From Varroa destructor (Eukaryota; Arthropoda; Arachnida; Mesostigmata; Varroidae): a stretch of DNA of 64,000 nucleotides. Made by a program: the position numbers and the translations under genes. The DNA lies in NCBI RefSeq assembly GCF_002443255.2, contig NW_019211454.1, positions 7,834,248-7,898,247 on the forward strand. Reading direction: 5' to 3'. Within the stretch, counting starts at the first letter, position 1. Each line of letters opens with the position of its first letter. The notes under the pieces were generated by a model that worked only from the letters and a program-made list of their open reading frames with translations, had not been told where the DNA came from and searched no databases. Shown one piece after another: positions 13,601 to 27,526 of this stretch.

Positions 13601-14998
13601 GATCTGTATGAAACATGAAGTGCAATGGACTCCTTTTTCCATTGGTTTTTTTTTCTGTTGAAATTATCTTTTGCCTTCCGCCATTGACAATTGTGAATAT
13701 AGTTTTTGTTTGTGTTCTTGCACTTTTATTGTCTTATTGATGTTAAAGCTAGTTTAGTAAGTAACACTACATCGTTTGTACACTTACTAATTCTGTAGGT
13801 GGCGTAGCAAAGATCTAAGCTTAAAGGTCACAGATTTGATTGCTGTTATTTTTCTTTGTTTGAAACAAACAATAGAAGTAGGTTTCACTTACTTCACCTA
13901 CTCTAATCGTACGTTTGAATTTCCAACTAGAAATCGTTGAGGACGACGTAAAACGCTTTGCTTTCTTTTCATATCTTGAAGAGAAAATGAGACTTTTGTT
14001 CGTATCGTGAAAACGCTGACTAGTGTATGTTTTATTATAGATTGGGCTCATCTGATTGGAATATCAAATGAAGTTATTGTTTAGATCGTCGCTAGTTTAC
14101 TGTCAGTATGGATTTGTTGAATGTGAAGCTAATATACCCCACTGAAATAATTATTAGAACTACTATGTTTACGAAACAGTGCGGTTGTTACAGAGTGCCC
14201 CCTGTGTAATTCTTGCGAATAGACCCAGGTCAGTATGACAATAAGCACGAAATATTAACGAATATTTGTGAGTTCACGACAACTACATCACACATAGAAA
14301 ATGCTGGCCATGAAAGGCCTGCTACTAAGTATGAGCTCTGCGATCCACCTGAACGTTGTACTGCATAACGTACACAAAAAGCATAGTAATTGCTCACGCA
14401 CCCCACGCATGATGCCATCGATTGCCAGTCATTGTGCTGTCATTATAAATGGTGATTTTTTTTTTGCAGAACGTACTGTAGAGCCAGAAATACGATTACC
14501 ATTATTAATTTCCGTGAATCAAAAGGCTTCTGTCTGACGCTTATGGCAGCGGTTGCCAGTGTTGATCTCCAATTCTGTTGGACAACTTTCACGCCGAAGC
14601 CCGAGTTCATACAGCCATACTGTTTTCAATGACTATATTGGCACGACTAACTTCCAGGAATTAACTACTGGAGAACTAAGTACCAGGAATATCAACATCA
14701 AATAAGGAACGATTGGGTCGGTAGTGCTCTGTACGGTTGCCAAGCCGCTCGATCGGTGTTTTTGGAAAAATCCCAATGAAAGTCAGAGAAGCCCATCCCG
14801 TCTCTGACATTTAGAAGAGCATGCCTTTGATGGCAGTGAGTGTATGAGTCATCTGTTCAATGGACAACCATCATGAGCCTTAATCATTCGATGTGCTATC
14901 GCTGCGGAATCGTTCACGTAAATTACGAAATAGGCCGTCGTATAGCATTATTCTTCAACAGCACAACAAAAAAAGCATTTATATTATATACATATGTC

Positions 14999-15017
14999 TA
15001 TATATATATATATATAT
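14999..15017. repeat. (TA)n microsatellite followed by poly-T
   Basis: About nine TA units run directly into a T run ending near 15026. Confidence 0.9.
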
Positions 15018-15390
15018 TTTTTTTTTCTAATGTTTTTGTTTGTTTTTTGTTATAAAAACGCTATACTTTATGTGCTATTAGCTACCGTTACTTGTAGATA
15101 GTACCTTTGAATCTGGAGCATTACAGAGTGCGCTATTGTTCAGTTTTAGCTTGGGGTTAGTTTATGCAGTGACGAAAATGCTACACTTTTACAATATGCG
15201 TTCGCTATACAGGCCAAATGATTTCAAGCTATAATTTTATGATCTGGCCAAGACGGGACTAAAAGAGAAATGAGATAGCTTTCCAGCAGTTTACAATATT
15301 TAATTATTGGCGTATGGAAAATTAGGTCAAAAAGCGATTAAATCGGCCACAACTGTATATGTGACTATATGTTTGTTTATATGAAGCGCT

Positions 15391-15392
<2 letters not shown>

Positions 15393-15426
<34 letters not shown>
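15393..15426. repeat. (AT)17 microsatellite
   Basis: Seventeen uninterrupted AT units, the longest clean AT run in the window. Confidence 0.95.
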
Positions 15427-15429
<3 letters not shown>

Positions 15430-16482
15430 TGACAATATACCATATCAGCGAAATTTGTTTGTGATGTGATTTAACATCATCTTTACATCGTTATTCGTCC
15501 AACAGTACCTTATCCAGTTACTCCGATAATATTCTGATAAAAAGCTTCTGAGAATGAGCGTCTGTGCCACTTAATGCCGTCGTAGGCAGAGAAAGCTTTC
15601 ATCTACGTAATACATTTGTGACCTTAATAACAAGTGAGCTGTTTTTGTAGGAAAAGTGTTTTTTGTGTGTTTCGGAATAATACGTTTGAGCGAAAAGTAG
15701 ATTACGTGAGGGTAGGCCGGTATCGATCCAGGCAATGCTAAGAGGGGCATTTTTGTAGTGTTCAGTCATGTGAATCGGATGCATCTCTGGAATACCATAG
15801 AAATTTTGGCCAGGGATAAAATGGTTGTGTACATATACTTTTAATCCGAACGGAATCTAGATCTGTAACGACAAAATCTTTTGTTGGCGCTTTGAAAACG
15901 TAAACTGTATGAGAAAATTGTCAGTAGAGGCCATATGGACGGAAACACAGTGTTAGCAGACGAATTTTTCTGATCGTAGCGGAACAGTTCTTCAACAAGT
16001 ACCCTATCGCTAGCTAAAATAGTGCCACAAATATCAGCAGCAAAATCCAAATGCGTGAAAAGATTTTAATATAATTTTTTTTTAATCCTCATATTTAATC
16101 AAAATAGTTATAATAGTGCAGAGCCATTTATTCACGCCTATCGTTAGACACGTTGCGCACCGTACGTAGAAAATGTAAACAATTATTAGCAAATGCCGCC
16201 ATCATCACAGAAGCGTGACATTAAATAGTAATATCCGTATCCGTCCATCCGGACACTACATCCGTAAATTTCAGAATATATGGACTCACAATAAGTACCC
16301 TGATAAGCAAAAGCACTTATCAGTCTTGCGAGACAACAGGACGATGCTTGGTAAAATTTTTGGGAAATTGAAAAAATCAATTTAACGATATATATGTATA
16401 CAAGGTCTGCCGTCGACTGACGTTCCGATAGCTGTCCACGAGCAGATGTTCCAATACGTTAGCAAACGCATCAAAGATGCTT

Positions 16483-16486
<4 letters not shown>

Positions 16487-16514
<28 letters not shown>
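16487..16514. repeat. (TA)14 microsatellite
   Basis: Fourteen uninterrupted TA units. Confidence 0.95.
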
Positions 16515-16517
<3 letters not shown>

Positions 16518-18019
16518 GGTAATAGATGAAACTGAACAATCACGTTTCGTAGAGTTCATTATACGAGCATTATTTATATGGCATAATGTATTATATGTAT
16601 AAACCAAGATGATATACCAGTGATTGTCAACGCGCAATGTTCTATATATTCAGTATTGCTAGGCTGAAACGAAGCATCAATGTTGTTTGCTTTTCTAATG
16701 GCCGTAATTACATAAACAAATTCATAAATGAACAGCTATTTCTCCTGATGAGTTAGTAGAGCCCCATCTGTTGCGTATGGAAAAAGTCTTTCGATATTAG
16801 GTGTTATTTAGGTCAAGAAATCGTAGGTCTATTCTTTCGCTTTATGGCCTATACCTAAAGCCACATAAAATCGATATACCAGCGACTACCAGTTTAACAA
16901 ACTCTAAGGAGATCTCCGATAATTCTGTTCCGACCTATTTAGTATTTAGACTGATCCTATCTAGTATAATTCAGTATAACATAACACATAAGCAGAGCGC
17001 CGTCACGATATCAGTACCTAGAAAACCGTACACATACACAGACAGAAATAGGCCTTGTCGGAAACACATATACTCAGCGAGCGTAAACTTATCGGCGACA
17101 GCTCCCTGTTTTGGTGTGTGACATCTGTATAAAACTTCTTCGAATGGAACATTTAGGATTGTCTTAAGATGATATTGTTTTCACAGCCAATTTGAGTGCC
17201 AAACGCAAGAACATGCTATAGAGCTAGAAAGACAAATGAACATATCCAGATCTCGAATTTTATGCTGTTTATCAGCTCGTGCTGCTCGTGATCGGTCGTT
17301 ACAAATCAGTCACTATATTAATCACAAGTTAGTGTATCACAAATCTTTTCTTATGAAGGTAAATTCATGTCTAATGTAAGTTGTCGTAAGAGCGTTATTC
17401 TATAATACCAAAAGAAAAAGATCTGCCGTAAACCCGAATGGTGCAGAAAACCTGCATTCTCCCAATACACCGTAGGCTGTTTCCTTTTTGAAACTTAATA
17501 ATGCTTCGGATGTCGTCCCGACTGGGACTCAAGTTAGTGGGTAGTGGTTATGGGCTTCACTTACCGACATGCATCGTCAGGCGAACACGGGCGAGACGGA
17601 TTCGCTTCTCTCTTAACATGACTTCCAGTAACGGATGTCCGCAGTTACCTGTAGCATCATAGGCCGAACGGAGAGCCTGCATCGTGACCGAAGGCGTCAA
17701 CCAATCGGAGGATATGCAACATTAATCGCATTGGGAACTCATATTGACCCGCACATACGCAACGAAAAATACAAATATAATCAAAACTGCCGGCCAAAAT
17801 CAAAGTCAATCACTAAATAGTATGAATTTTGCCTTTGACATATCCTGAAATCGAGGTGTCCCAATTTGTGGCAGGCTCGGTTTGGCAACGTTCACATTAT
17901 AAATTATATATTCAATTACGAAACAATTCGATATTGAACCGATGAGTAGAATCTGATGTTTTTCTTTTTTCAGAATATAATTATAGAAAAATGTTGTATT
18001 TTGTTAGAGAGTGAACGAA

Positions 18020-18039
18020 ATATATATATATATATATAT
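18020..18039. repeat. (AT)10 microsatellite
   Basis: Ten uninterrupted AT units. Confidence 0.95.
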
Positions 18040-18915
18040 GAACAATGAGCAGAGCACACCGGGCGGCTTGTAAACAATCGAGAGGGAGATGGCGACCTTT
18101 ATATGAATAGTCGACAATAAAGGAGCAACTTTTTAGCAAAAACGCATCTACGAAGCAAAACACTTTTCATATTTTTATACAGTTATTTTATTACACATAT
18201 GAGGGTTAAAGGTGACATCGGAAGTGCTTCTTCAAATTATATCGTAATGGCCGCTATTATCACTCAATATTCTTTAACAGTCGAGTTTTCTACGGCATTG
18301 ATATTAAATCTAGAAAATTTCAAAGAAAAACGTTTCGATTTTAGATGAAATGGCAATTATATCCTCCCTATCGCAATGTTGACATTGATACTAATGATAA
18401 TAAACGATAGAAATAATTAACACTAAATTCCCAACAAATCAAGCACCTTTTTTTTTTTTTTACAAATTACGCCTTATAACTGTTTACCTATATATTTCTT
18501 TTTTTGCAAAAAAACTTTATTATTATTGGCAGATTAATGCATTTGTATTTCTCTATCAATCAATTTGCCCTGTCGACTACTAGCCCCGGATTTCCTACGT
18601 CGGCATGTAAACCTTTTCGAATATACTTTGTCGCTCAGGTACGTTAGAACAACAATAAAATTACATTAGTCAATATAATAAAATTCCCAGTGGGGTATCA
18701 TGTATGAAATTATTTTAGGCCTGTGCTGACATGCGAAATCACATGCAGGCCCATTTCACCGAATTTTCTTCCTGTGCCTAGCCTTTCGTCGAGGCGAGCC
18801 TGTTTTTCGGGGAAAAAATGGACGTCGATGTGGGTGACCCGTACGGGAGGGTCCTGTCACATGTACTAGCTAAGGGTTTAGCAGTATTGATACTAGTCAA
18901 ATAGTACTAACTGCT

Positions 18916-18921
18916 TTTATT
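18916..18921 (-). promoter_or_regulatory. Poly(A) signal AATAAA for the 19023-21493 gene
   Basis: AATAAA on the minus strand lies about 100 bases past the TAA at 19023-19025, a normal 3'-UTR distance. Confidence 0.5.
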
Positions 18922-19022
18922 ATGCTGTTCTCAGTTCGGTTATTAGTGTTGTTCCTATAGTCGTGTTTGATTAATGGGTCCGCTCCTTCAAACAACGCTG
19001 TTGAGGTTCTGGTAACTAGGGC

Positions 19023-21493
19023 TTAACGGAGTACTAGAGTGGTCAGGGTTAAAAGGAGTATTCCACTAGCTGCAGTTTGTGGGATCGAGCTATCGCAGTG
19101 CGGTTTCGGCTGAGACCCGTTCGTGGTTATCGTTGATTCTTCTAAATGATCGTTTTCGGTCAGGCTCTCGACAAATTCTGGGGTCGTGGTAGTAGTCACG
19201 CTGGTCTCTTCCGACTCCCCCTGAACATACACAGACACAGATAAAGATACAGGGGTACATGTTAAAGATAGTATTTGGCCGAGCTGCTATTTAAGTTCGT
19301 ATCCGGATAGAGACGCCGACGCTGTTTCCTTGACGTTGTATGCCAAATATGTTTTATGAAACCGTCGTCTGACTCGTGCTTGATCTCGATCCTTCTACAT
19401 TAATGCGGCCTTTAATCTTCTACTTAATAGCACGTCGCATAAGGATATAACCAATGTATAGCCAATTATTGCTGACCTGAACAGGGCCTCTAACGAAGCG
19501 TTTCGCATATGGAGCGCTGCATTAGATTCGGAATCAACTGGCATAGGTAATCATATTGGTTGGGCAGATGGTCACTAAATGATTGCATCTTCATTTTAGT
19601 AGTAGCTGAAATGATCGGACAGTTTATTTTGATGGGCCTGTAGCGTATCTTTATTCATGTTAGTTTATTTGATTGATTAGCTAACCGAACAAGCCTTTAT
19701 CAGCAGTGTATTTCCAATATGCAGTTAGAATACAATGGAAACGAGCGCATGGCGGTAGAAGAACTTCTTCCATAACGAAATTAATAAAACCCGCCTTGCA
19801 GCAACCAATATCACAATATGACCATTTTCCGCAAGTCTTCAATACGTCTCGGACAAGGGATGACTCCTATACAAAGATCAATCATCCAAATGATATTTTT
19901 TACCCAAGGAACTTTTATCTTTTATCGAAACGACTGAGAGAATCTGACGCAAGCGACCAGATCAATTTGCACCGTTACTCGAGAACTATCTACGCAGAGT
20001 TTTATGGCCAAGGCATCAGGTGGCCACGTTCGCTTTACAAGTCATTTTGCTAAATTGGACAGATCGCTAAACATCCTATTAACAATACTGCTAGTATTAG
20101 GCACGGATCCTCAGCCAAAACTGAAGTAGGTGTTTTACATTTCTTGGGGAAGAGGGCAGGGAATTCGGTGCCGTTCAAAATATCGCAGCAATTTAGATAC
20201 TGTATCCGCGTTTTTATGAATACGCCTGTGAAAACGAGGCCTTGCGTTTATCGACGTCAAGCGCGCTTCAACAGCTTGTAGAAACGACCATTTTCGACAC
20301 GGCACAAAACCAGTGAATCTATATTTTTCCAGTATGAAACCGATACAGAACTGAAAGCCAATTTCATGCCGTTTGAGGTAAACTAGTTAAGGGTAATAAG
20401 CGTATACGTTACGTGTGTAGATAGGTCGTTTGGGAAAGCTTAAAAAAATTAGCATGTTCCGGATCATCATTGAAGTTAACACTAACGGAAGAACCGTAAT
20501 CCTTGCGGCGGGTGCCTGCGATGCTGAAAGTCATGAGGCGATTATTCACTCACGTGGGCTTACGTAAACGACGTGCGTTCTGCGATCTAGCGAGTGTTAG
20601 CTGGGAGCTAGCGATGATCTCGTACCGTTTTCAAGCGTTTAAATTTAAAAACGTGGAAAAGCAGCTTAAGTTTGAATTGTATAATACGCTTAAAGCGAAT
20701 ACTCCATTTATTTGTCGCTACGTTATCAGTAGTTTTAGAATAGTACAACCCAGCACCAGAAAACGGCTCACAAGTACCGTGCGAATTAAGCACACGATGC
20801 GAAACGTTAGCTTTGCCAAAGTTTAGGCTAGGAAACTCGAAAGTTTGAAGGAAAAAATTGAGGAACACTTGAAGCTTAAACATAATAAATATCTTAAATT
20901 GAAAGGAGTACTGAAGTAGAAGACATTGTTGGCTTACGTGGATCTGATGATTTTAGTTAAGAACTATATAACTACTAACGTAGGAATCGCATTAAACACC
21001 TATGCAAATGGACTATCTTAAAAATGATTGTTTACATTTTAGCTTGTAAAAGACCAGACAGTAATAATAAAGCCACGCGCTGAGAAGATGAGCATGATTC
21101 GTCGTGTACCGTATTGCTTACCCCACGTACGAACATATGTTAAGCTTAACTCTACTAGCTGAAGAAACGTCCGAAACGGTGTCTGCTTTAATCTCACATT
21201 GTAACGCACTCCACTATTAAATTTGAGCTGGTATCAAAACAACCCACATTTGAAGGTTAATAGATAAAGAAAAAAGTCACGAGATGTGTGTCACGAGATC
21301 GACCCGCTAGCGGCGTGACCATCGTTTTCTTTGCGGGAAGCTCTGTGGTACCGTTGGGTCGAGCTCAAAGCCTGCACATTCATTCGATAGATCACCGAAA
21401 TATTTAAACACGCTACTTCGGAATACTCACATCGGTTTCGGCGTACAGCGCGAACAACGCGGTAAAAAACAACGCAAAGTACAACTTCGACAT
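19023..21493 (-). CDS. Small secreted Thr-rich protein with GPI-type tail (two exons)
   Basis: Exon 1 (21431-21493) starts at ATG and encodes 21 residues, nearly all of it a signal peptide (MSKLYFALFFTALFALYA, likely cleavage before ETD). It ends at a consensus GTGAGT donor in phase 0. Exon 2 (19023-19220) is entered through a pyrimidine-rich acceptor ending TGTTCAG, also phase 0, and runs 65 codons to TAA. The predicted protein is 86 residues. After the signal come a Glu/Thr-rich stretch with five consecutive Thr, one NGS sequon, a single Cys, and a C-terminal hydrophobic segment (GILLLTLTTLVLR) with almost no tail beyond it. That is the layout of a GPI-anchored surface protein. An AATAAA follows about 100 bases downstream. 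No family match is recognised. Start, splice phases, tail and poly(A) signal agree, so I regard the gene as real. Its function is unknown. Confidence 0.72.
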
Positions 21494-24400
21494 TATGACG
21501 AACTTTTACACCAATCCAATCTTCGAGCTTGAACGCCGGCTCGGCTACGTACCGCTATACAATCTGATAGAACGAGGAATGACGCCAATACGGCGTTTTC
21601 AGGGAAACCGAAACCCTTTCGCTGGGTCGCCTGCGATTGAGAAAGCAAATCAACGTAAAGAACGTTTTGGCACAAACAATTGGTGGATGAGCAAACACCG
21701 TCGAGATCGATATGACAAATGACGAATTGCTATAGCGACGCACAGGTCTGGAGAGAGGTCGAGCCAGCTGTTACGGGAAAAAAAGCAGGCGAGTCGCAGC
21801 AGCGAGATCACGGAGCTTCGCTCACAAGTGAACGTGGTGGAGGAGCGAGAGACGGACGGGACCGGCTCAGAATGCAAGCGAAAGAATGTGTGGCCGGGCC
21901 TGCTAAGGCTGCTAGCGATGTTAGGCAATGGCCGCCTGTAGAAGAGATGCAAAAATAAATGCCTGCCTTGAGGAGTGCGACGGTACTGTGGGCGCTGCTA
22001 GACAATGCGACAACAATAGTGGTCTATGGCATGTAAGCGAACAAAAAACGAGAATGATTAAGGGCTTAATTAAGGGAGCGGAAATGTCGAGGTAAGGTCT
22101 CGCAACAGGTATATATTAGAGGGCACGATTTGATAGCAGCACTCTACGAGAATATGTATATAATAATGATAATAATCAGGACAAGAACTTCGATCGGTGT
22201 GACAGTGGATTATCTCTTGCAAAATTGATGATTCAGTGCTTGTTGCCATGTTATCGTTTATAAAACAATCTCTAAAATAGCAGAAGCTACTTTATTGCTA
22301 AACGGCCTGACTAAATATGCTGCAGTTAGGGGGGTGGCGGTAGGAATCTAATAGCAGAGAGGTACGAGAACATGCGTCTTTGGCAGACTCCGTCCACAAT
22401 AGGTAAAATAGTCAGGATAGATTGTAACTTTGACAGCGTGGGTCAGACGAGAGATGGCATGGAAGGCGCGACGTATTTTAAGAAACTTTTTCATTACTAG
22501 GAAACCAAAAACGAAGAATTACGCCTGCGGAAATCTGAACGTGAAATAATGGACTAGGATGATCTTAGACCAATTGACTCGTTACAAATGACAAAGTTAA
22601 GTTACAGTGGACCGAGCAACGACAAGTTTTGCTTTCAAGTTAGCACCGATTCATTTTGTGACAACGAGAAAAAGTCTAATTGGGGATAGCTGAGAAACGT
22701 AATGAGGAATACGAGTAAGTAAGCTAAGATTCGTATTGTTTCCGAGAGGTTCTTAAAGAACTGAAGAGACAATATAGGGCAATTTTAACTGTGCCATTTT
22801 GAGCAGAACTTCACTTCGACTACTTATTATTGAAGTTTCTATTGTTACGATGCTGCTACGAACGCTATGAACGAACGCTGTAAATACCTTTAGTGCATGA
22901 GAGATTGAACGTTTTTTATGTATAGGGTTGTTTTTATATATAGTTGCATTTCTGTTAGCCATCTTGGCAAGACGTTGGGAATAATACTAGCAGCTTAATT
23001 CAGAGCTGTGTTTGCAAACTTCGTAAAGATATAAAGCATTATTATTTGAAATAAAGGGAGTTATAAATCGATCTAGAAAACACGCTCTACATAAGCCGAA
23101 AAAAGATATAAGGACATTCCTAGAACTTCATAATAAGTTGGATTTAACTGCGAGCTGGTGGCGACTCTACAGTGTACATGCCACAGCCATGTACAGGAAT
23201 CAATTCTCAAGGCTGTACATGATCGTGCTTTCAAAATAGCAGATTGCGAAATAACTAATTCAAGTAAATTAGCAGCAATCACAGAGCAAAAACAGCGCGA
23301 AGGCAATGCGATTTTTTTTTAATTTCTCCAAGTAAACGCCTGCCTAAAGGAAAATGTTTTTTGTAAGTATTAGGACATCAAAAGTAGGAAACCATTATTC
23401 AATGTTTCGACTAGTTGAGATGCGCTAACATGCGCTAATGACAAGGCTCCACGTAGCAAGCAAGGTTATCGTTTATCATTTAGCTGATACGTACTTGGTT
23501 TAATCTGACTTAGTTTCAAATACTATAAGTAATTTCATTGACTTACCGATTATTTAAAATATATAGCTGTGGCAAAATGGTCGGAATGAAACGGTTGGCT
23601 AAGTAGCGGAACAATACTTAAAAGCCGATGCAGACAGGGGCTCTGTAATGTAGTTGCCCCCGTATTATGTACGGGGACAACTACATGTAGTTGAAACAAC
23701 ATCACTGTTTAAAATTACAGAAAATCGTCTGTTTCTTTATTTAATCATAATTATTATAGGCCATTAAGCTTTGTAAAATGCAACAAATGTATGATTATTA
23801 GAATTTTATTATTTCACGATTATCTCCGCGAAAAGTTGATTAGATGAAAAAGAACCACGCTTAAATTCTAATAGAAACTTACTTTCAGCAAATGGCTGGG
23901 ATAGGAGTCAACTCTGTCAATAATCAAGGTTTACATCAATTGATCGATATTTTACGCCGCTTTGATTACATTCAGAGACACTGGCAGATTTACTTCCGAT
24001 CTGATGCAGCCTCTGAGGTGCTGGCTAATTTGTAGGCCCGTGTATAAGGAATTGCATCGTCGTCTCCAGACGGACTCGGTTAAATTTCACAAAAACCAAA
24101 GCTCAATGGCAACAAAGGAAGCTGACGCTGGGCTACATAAGCTTTTGCTGATTAGGGCCGTGCATCTGTTCCTCAATAAAACTACTCTTTTTGTTGGGTT
24201 TGACATGGGTCGCTAATGAGATAATCCGTTACAGCTCTTTGCAGTTTTTTGTTTGCTTTATGTTTACTTTTCACGAGATTCTCCCACCTCGACTTATGTA
24301 GATAGCTAACTTCGACAATGGTACAGAAGAGCACGAAAATAACCTCCGATTGATTCACGCTTCGTTCAAGTCAGGGCTTTCAAATGGCGCGGACTGCAGA

Positions 24401-27400
24401 AAGAAATGTTCGCGTATAAATGATCCGCGATCACTGTATATGCTTAAACATGTGCTAGGGTTTATTTATTGACCAAGCCCGACGTGTCCTCACTATAGGC
24501 GTTTCAACACTGACTAACGATTTGGTGACATTGTACACGGATACTGTTAAATCAAGCCGAGTTTTCGGTACCTTCCACGATCGAGTACAGAAATAGATTC
24601 AGATAGAAGCTACATAATCTGATTATCACCAGTATGACAATTAGAAGCGTCTCTTTAAGGTAACAGCAGAACGCATCAAACGTAAAGTGTTACGTGACCA
24701 CAACGTTTTTGTGTCGTTCGGTAAGTTACGCGCCGAATAGCGGTTCTTACAACGAACAATCGAACTATGTACTTAGAAGAATCGAGCTTTCTAGTGGGCT
24801 GACGTTGTGCCTACACTATTGAATCCAGCGTGGTTTTTCGCCTTAGCAACTGTGGGTGTACTCGTGTCTCGAAGTGGCCGACAATCTGCAGGTGCTACAA
24901 TGGCTATGTTTGTTTAATTATCGGTCAATTTCTGTTTGTTGATTCAGTCTGACGGCGGCAATAAGAGGCTAAGTAAAACCAATGTACACGCCGTACATCG
25001 AAAGGACGGCGATAAGACCGATATTTTATCCAAGAGTATTTAATGGATGTAAGTTATCGTCAGCACTAGGACAAGGACTGGAAACATCTCTGTAGTAGCT
25101 GAATACTTTCTTAACGTAGTTTTCTGACAATCAAGCAGTAACATTCGTAATGAATAGCTAAAGGGGGAAACGGGTTCTTGTACAATAAATACTGATGTGG
25201 CGATGTAAGTGACTTTTTTTTTTGTGTATACGGTAACATAGGCTGGGAAGGTGTTTCGCAGAAAAGGGCGGGCTCGCTAATTAAAATACTCTGAATTATC
25301 TGCTTCATGGAAGACAATGAGTTTTTAATCGTAATTGAGTAAAGGCGACTTTTATATGTAACCATTTTGTGATAGATACAATGAGCTTTCCTTGTGCCAG
25401 AACCACTGGTGGAACCGAACCGCACTTTAAAACTGAATTTGGTATGTCGTAGTTTCTGCGGCGGCAACTCGTACTGAAATCGATGTAAGGTTTGAGTACA
25501 TTTGCTGTCCTTAACCAAACCTATGGAATTGTGGATGATCTGAATTAAGCTGAAGACAGTCCTAAAAGTAGATAAAACTAATAACATAAAAAGAAAGCCT
25601 TATCCTTGCCTACAGTAGCTTTACATATTTAGCGTGTATGAGACGGTCGGGGGTATTAAGAGTATTCAGAGAACTCAAGACTGACATAAAATTCGTATCT
25701 GCCCTTCTGCCTTTTGGAAGCTCTTCGGACATCATAAATACACATATATTTTTTTTTAATTAAATGAGGAGGAAGATTTACCTGAGACTGAACGGGAGCT
25801 TTCTGAGAACCCTTGCATATTAGGCAAGCGTAAATAAACGAACCCGCTACATCTAGCGACTACAACGCTAGAGTACTTACGCAGCTGCCAACCGAATTCA
25901 GCGGTTCGGGTTCAAAATGTGGTTCCGCCAAGCGTGGAAAAATTTCAAAATACGTGTATTATGACCGCTAAGTTAGCCCTGAAAGGATAATGTATCTTAA
26001 TTGTAAACAAAATCCATTTAAGATGAGTTTGGCAAGTACCAAAAAATAAAGCTTATTTGCGTTGTAAATATTGATTTCTCACTTGTATGACTTAAATTAA
26101 CATGTAACAAAAGACAGAGGTGAAAATTCTAGCTAACTGATGGCGGAATCATCACCATGTGTCTTAGCAGAAAGATATGAATAGCGCAAGTGTCTACGAA
26201 TTTTGGCTTTTTATCTGCATCGATTCTGCACAAGCAAAAGTACCGGTGAAAAACTTTAAGTTGAATGCATTTTGTTCTGAAAATTAAATTTCATCTTATC
26301 CGACTGATCAGGACGCATGCTTTCTAAGGCTATGCAGTATAAGTTTGAACGAGAATTCGGTAAAAGCCAAAATAACCTTGATATATTTATAGCTATTAAT
26401 TTTAATGCATAATGCCACCTGAATAGAATAGAGTTTTCTCTCATGCCGCTGGAATCACAATCTGATTATGAGATCTGCTGTCGTATCGAGCAATGCATCG
26501 CACTAGAAATAGGTGAGGCTGCCACCCTAAACCTGTTCCTATCGTGTTCTGTTCCAAGTGTGCATTAAGCCTGAAAGCTTTCCCTGTTTAGGCGCAAGCT
26601 CCAAGACACTTAGCTCTGATTCGAGTCAGGGGGTTCGCATAAAAGCACGTGGTTCGACGATAAAATATGGCCGTCGACCCTTGTGCTTGATTCATGCACG
26701 GCTCATCAAAGTGATCTCTTTATAGAAAAAAAGCGATAGTAGTGACTGTTTTTGCCACAAGATACTGAGATTTGTTTCAAATGAATTACTCTTGACTATA
26801 TAGGTAGTTTTCAAGGTGTGTACGAACGTACGCAGTACTGCCTGTTCTTTATTATACTAAATCAGCTGCATTTCCAGAGACTGTTATTATACAGATCACC
26901 ACCATATTTCAAAACATCCGAATCAGAAATACAGACGAAAAATCCAGTCATAATGTTATCCGTGCTGATATGGTCCTAACCAGTGTTTTCTCACCGCAGG
27001 TTGTGTTTTCAGATCGCCAAACAGTCGCTTAAGGGCATCGGTTTTACCATCTAACCGCAAAAAGTTTCACGACCACAAGTAAGACGACGAGAGCTCGAAT
27101 TAGAGCGAAAATTCGCATAGCAGCTATTAGGCTATTGATACCATATATGATGTGTCTGTTTAATCTCTGTAATATTAACTAGGATACATATTAGCGACAC
27201 TTGTGACTTATTTTACCCAACATACATAACGCAAAAATTGATAAAAACTAGATGTACAAATCATTCGATACGCGCCGCGTTACTAGGCGCCGCTTGATAC
27301 TGCTTGATAGCTCGAGATTGACTAATATAAACCTCGATAAGTTAAAGGCGTTAGAGGAGGTAAACACATTGACACTTGCCTGGCTCTTTCTGACTAATTT

Positions 27401-27526
27401 AATTTTCTAAATATGACATTTAAGAATAACGTCGTTGATGTGAAAGAGCTGTAGGTAGAGTTCCAGCGAACGACAGGGACCATTCTGTGTGTGGAATGAC
27501 GTTACTTAAAGTCGGGAAGGACTCAC
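21494..27526. other. Upstream region of the 21.5-kb gene, then no supported gene
   Basis: A GC-richer block at 21494-21960 probably holds the promoter or 5'-UTR of the minus gene starting at 21493. It also contains long plus-strand frames, discussed in the findings. Beyond it are a palindrome cluster at 23649-23693, one exon-like plus frame after a good acceptor at 23884-23888, and a 158-codon minus frame at 25111-25587 that I did not accept. Confidence 0.45.
23649..23693. repeat. Overlapping inverted repeats (alternative foldbacks)
   Basis: Arm 23649-23664 pairs with 23670-23685 (16 bp, one mismatch, five-base loop). The second arm is also half of a perfect 16-base palindrome, CAACTACATGTAGTTG, at 23678-23693. 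The two pairings are mutually exclusive. Confidence 0.8.

Larger units (their letters stand above)
5323..19022. other. Long stretch, intergenic or intronic, no supported gene
   Basis: It contains a 16-base poly-A at 5349-5364, several AT microsatellites, the assembly gap, an extended inverted repeat at 10646-10691 and the 3' signal of the gene ending at 19023. Isolated exon-like frames with plausible splice sites occur, for example 6276-6431 (+, CAG/GTAAAT donor), 7149-7272 (+, ATG to GTGAGT) and 17565-17682 (-, ATG to GTAAGT). None could be linked into a gene or to a known family. Confidence 0.5.

Noticed and set aside
25111..25587. 158-codon open frame on the minus strand, the longest in the window
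   Set aside because: About one frame this long is expected by chance in 64 kb at this base composition. It is AT-rich, has no domain or signal, and its possible acceptors do not match the phase of the 27.5-kb exon.
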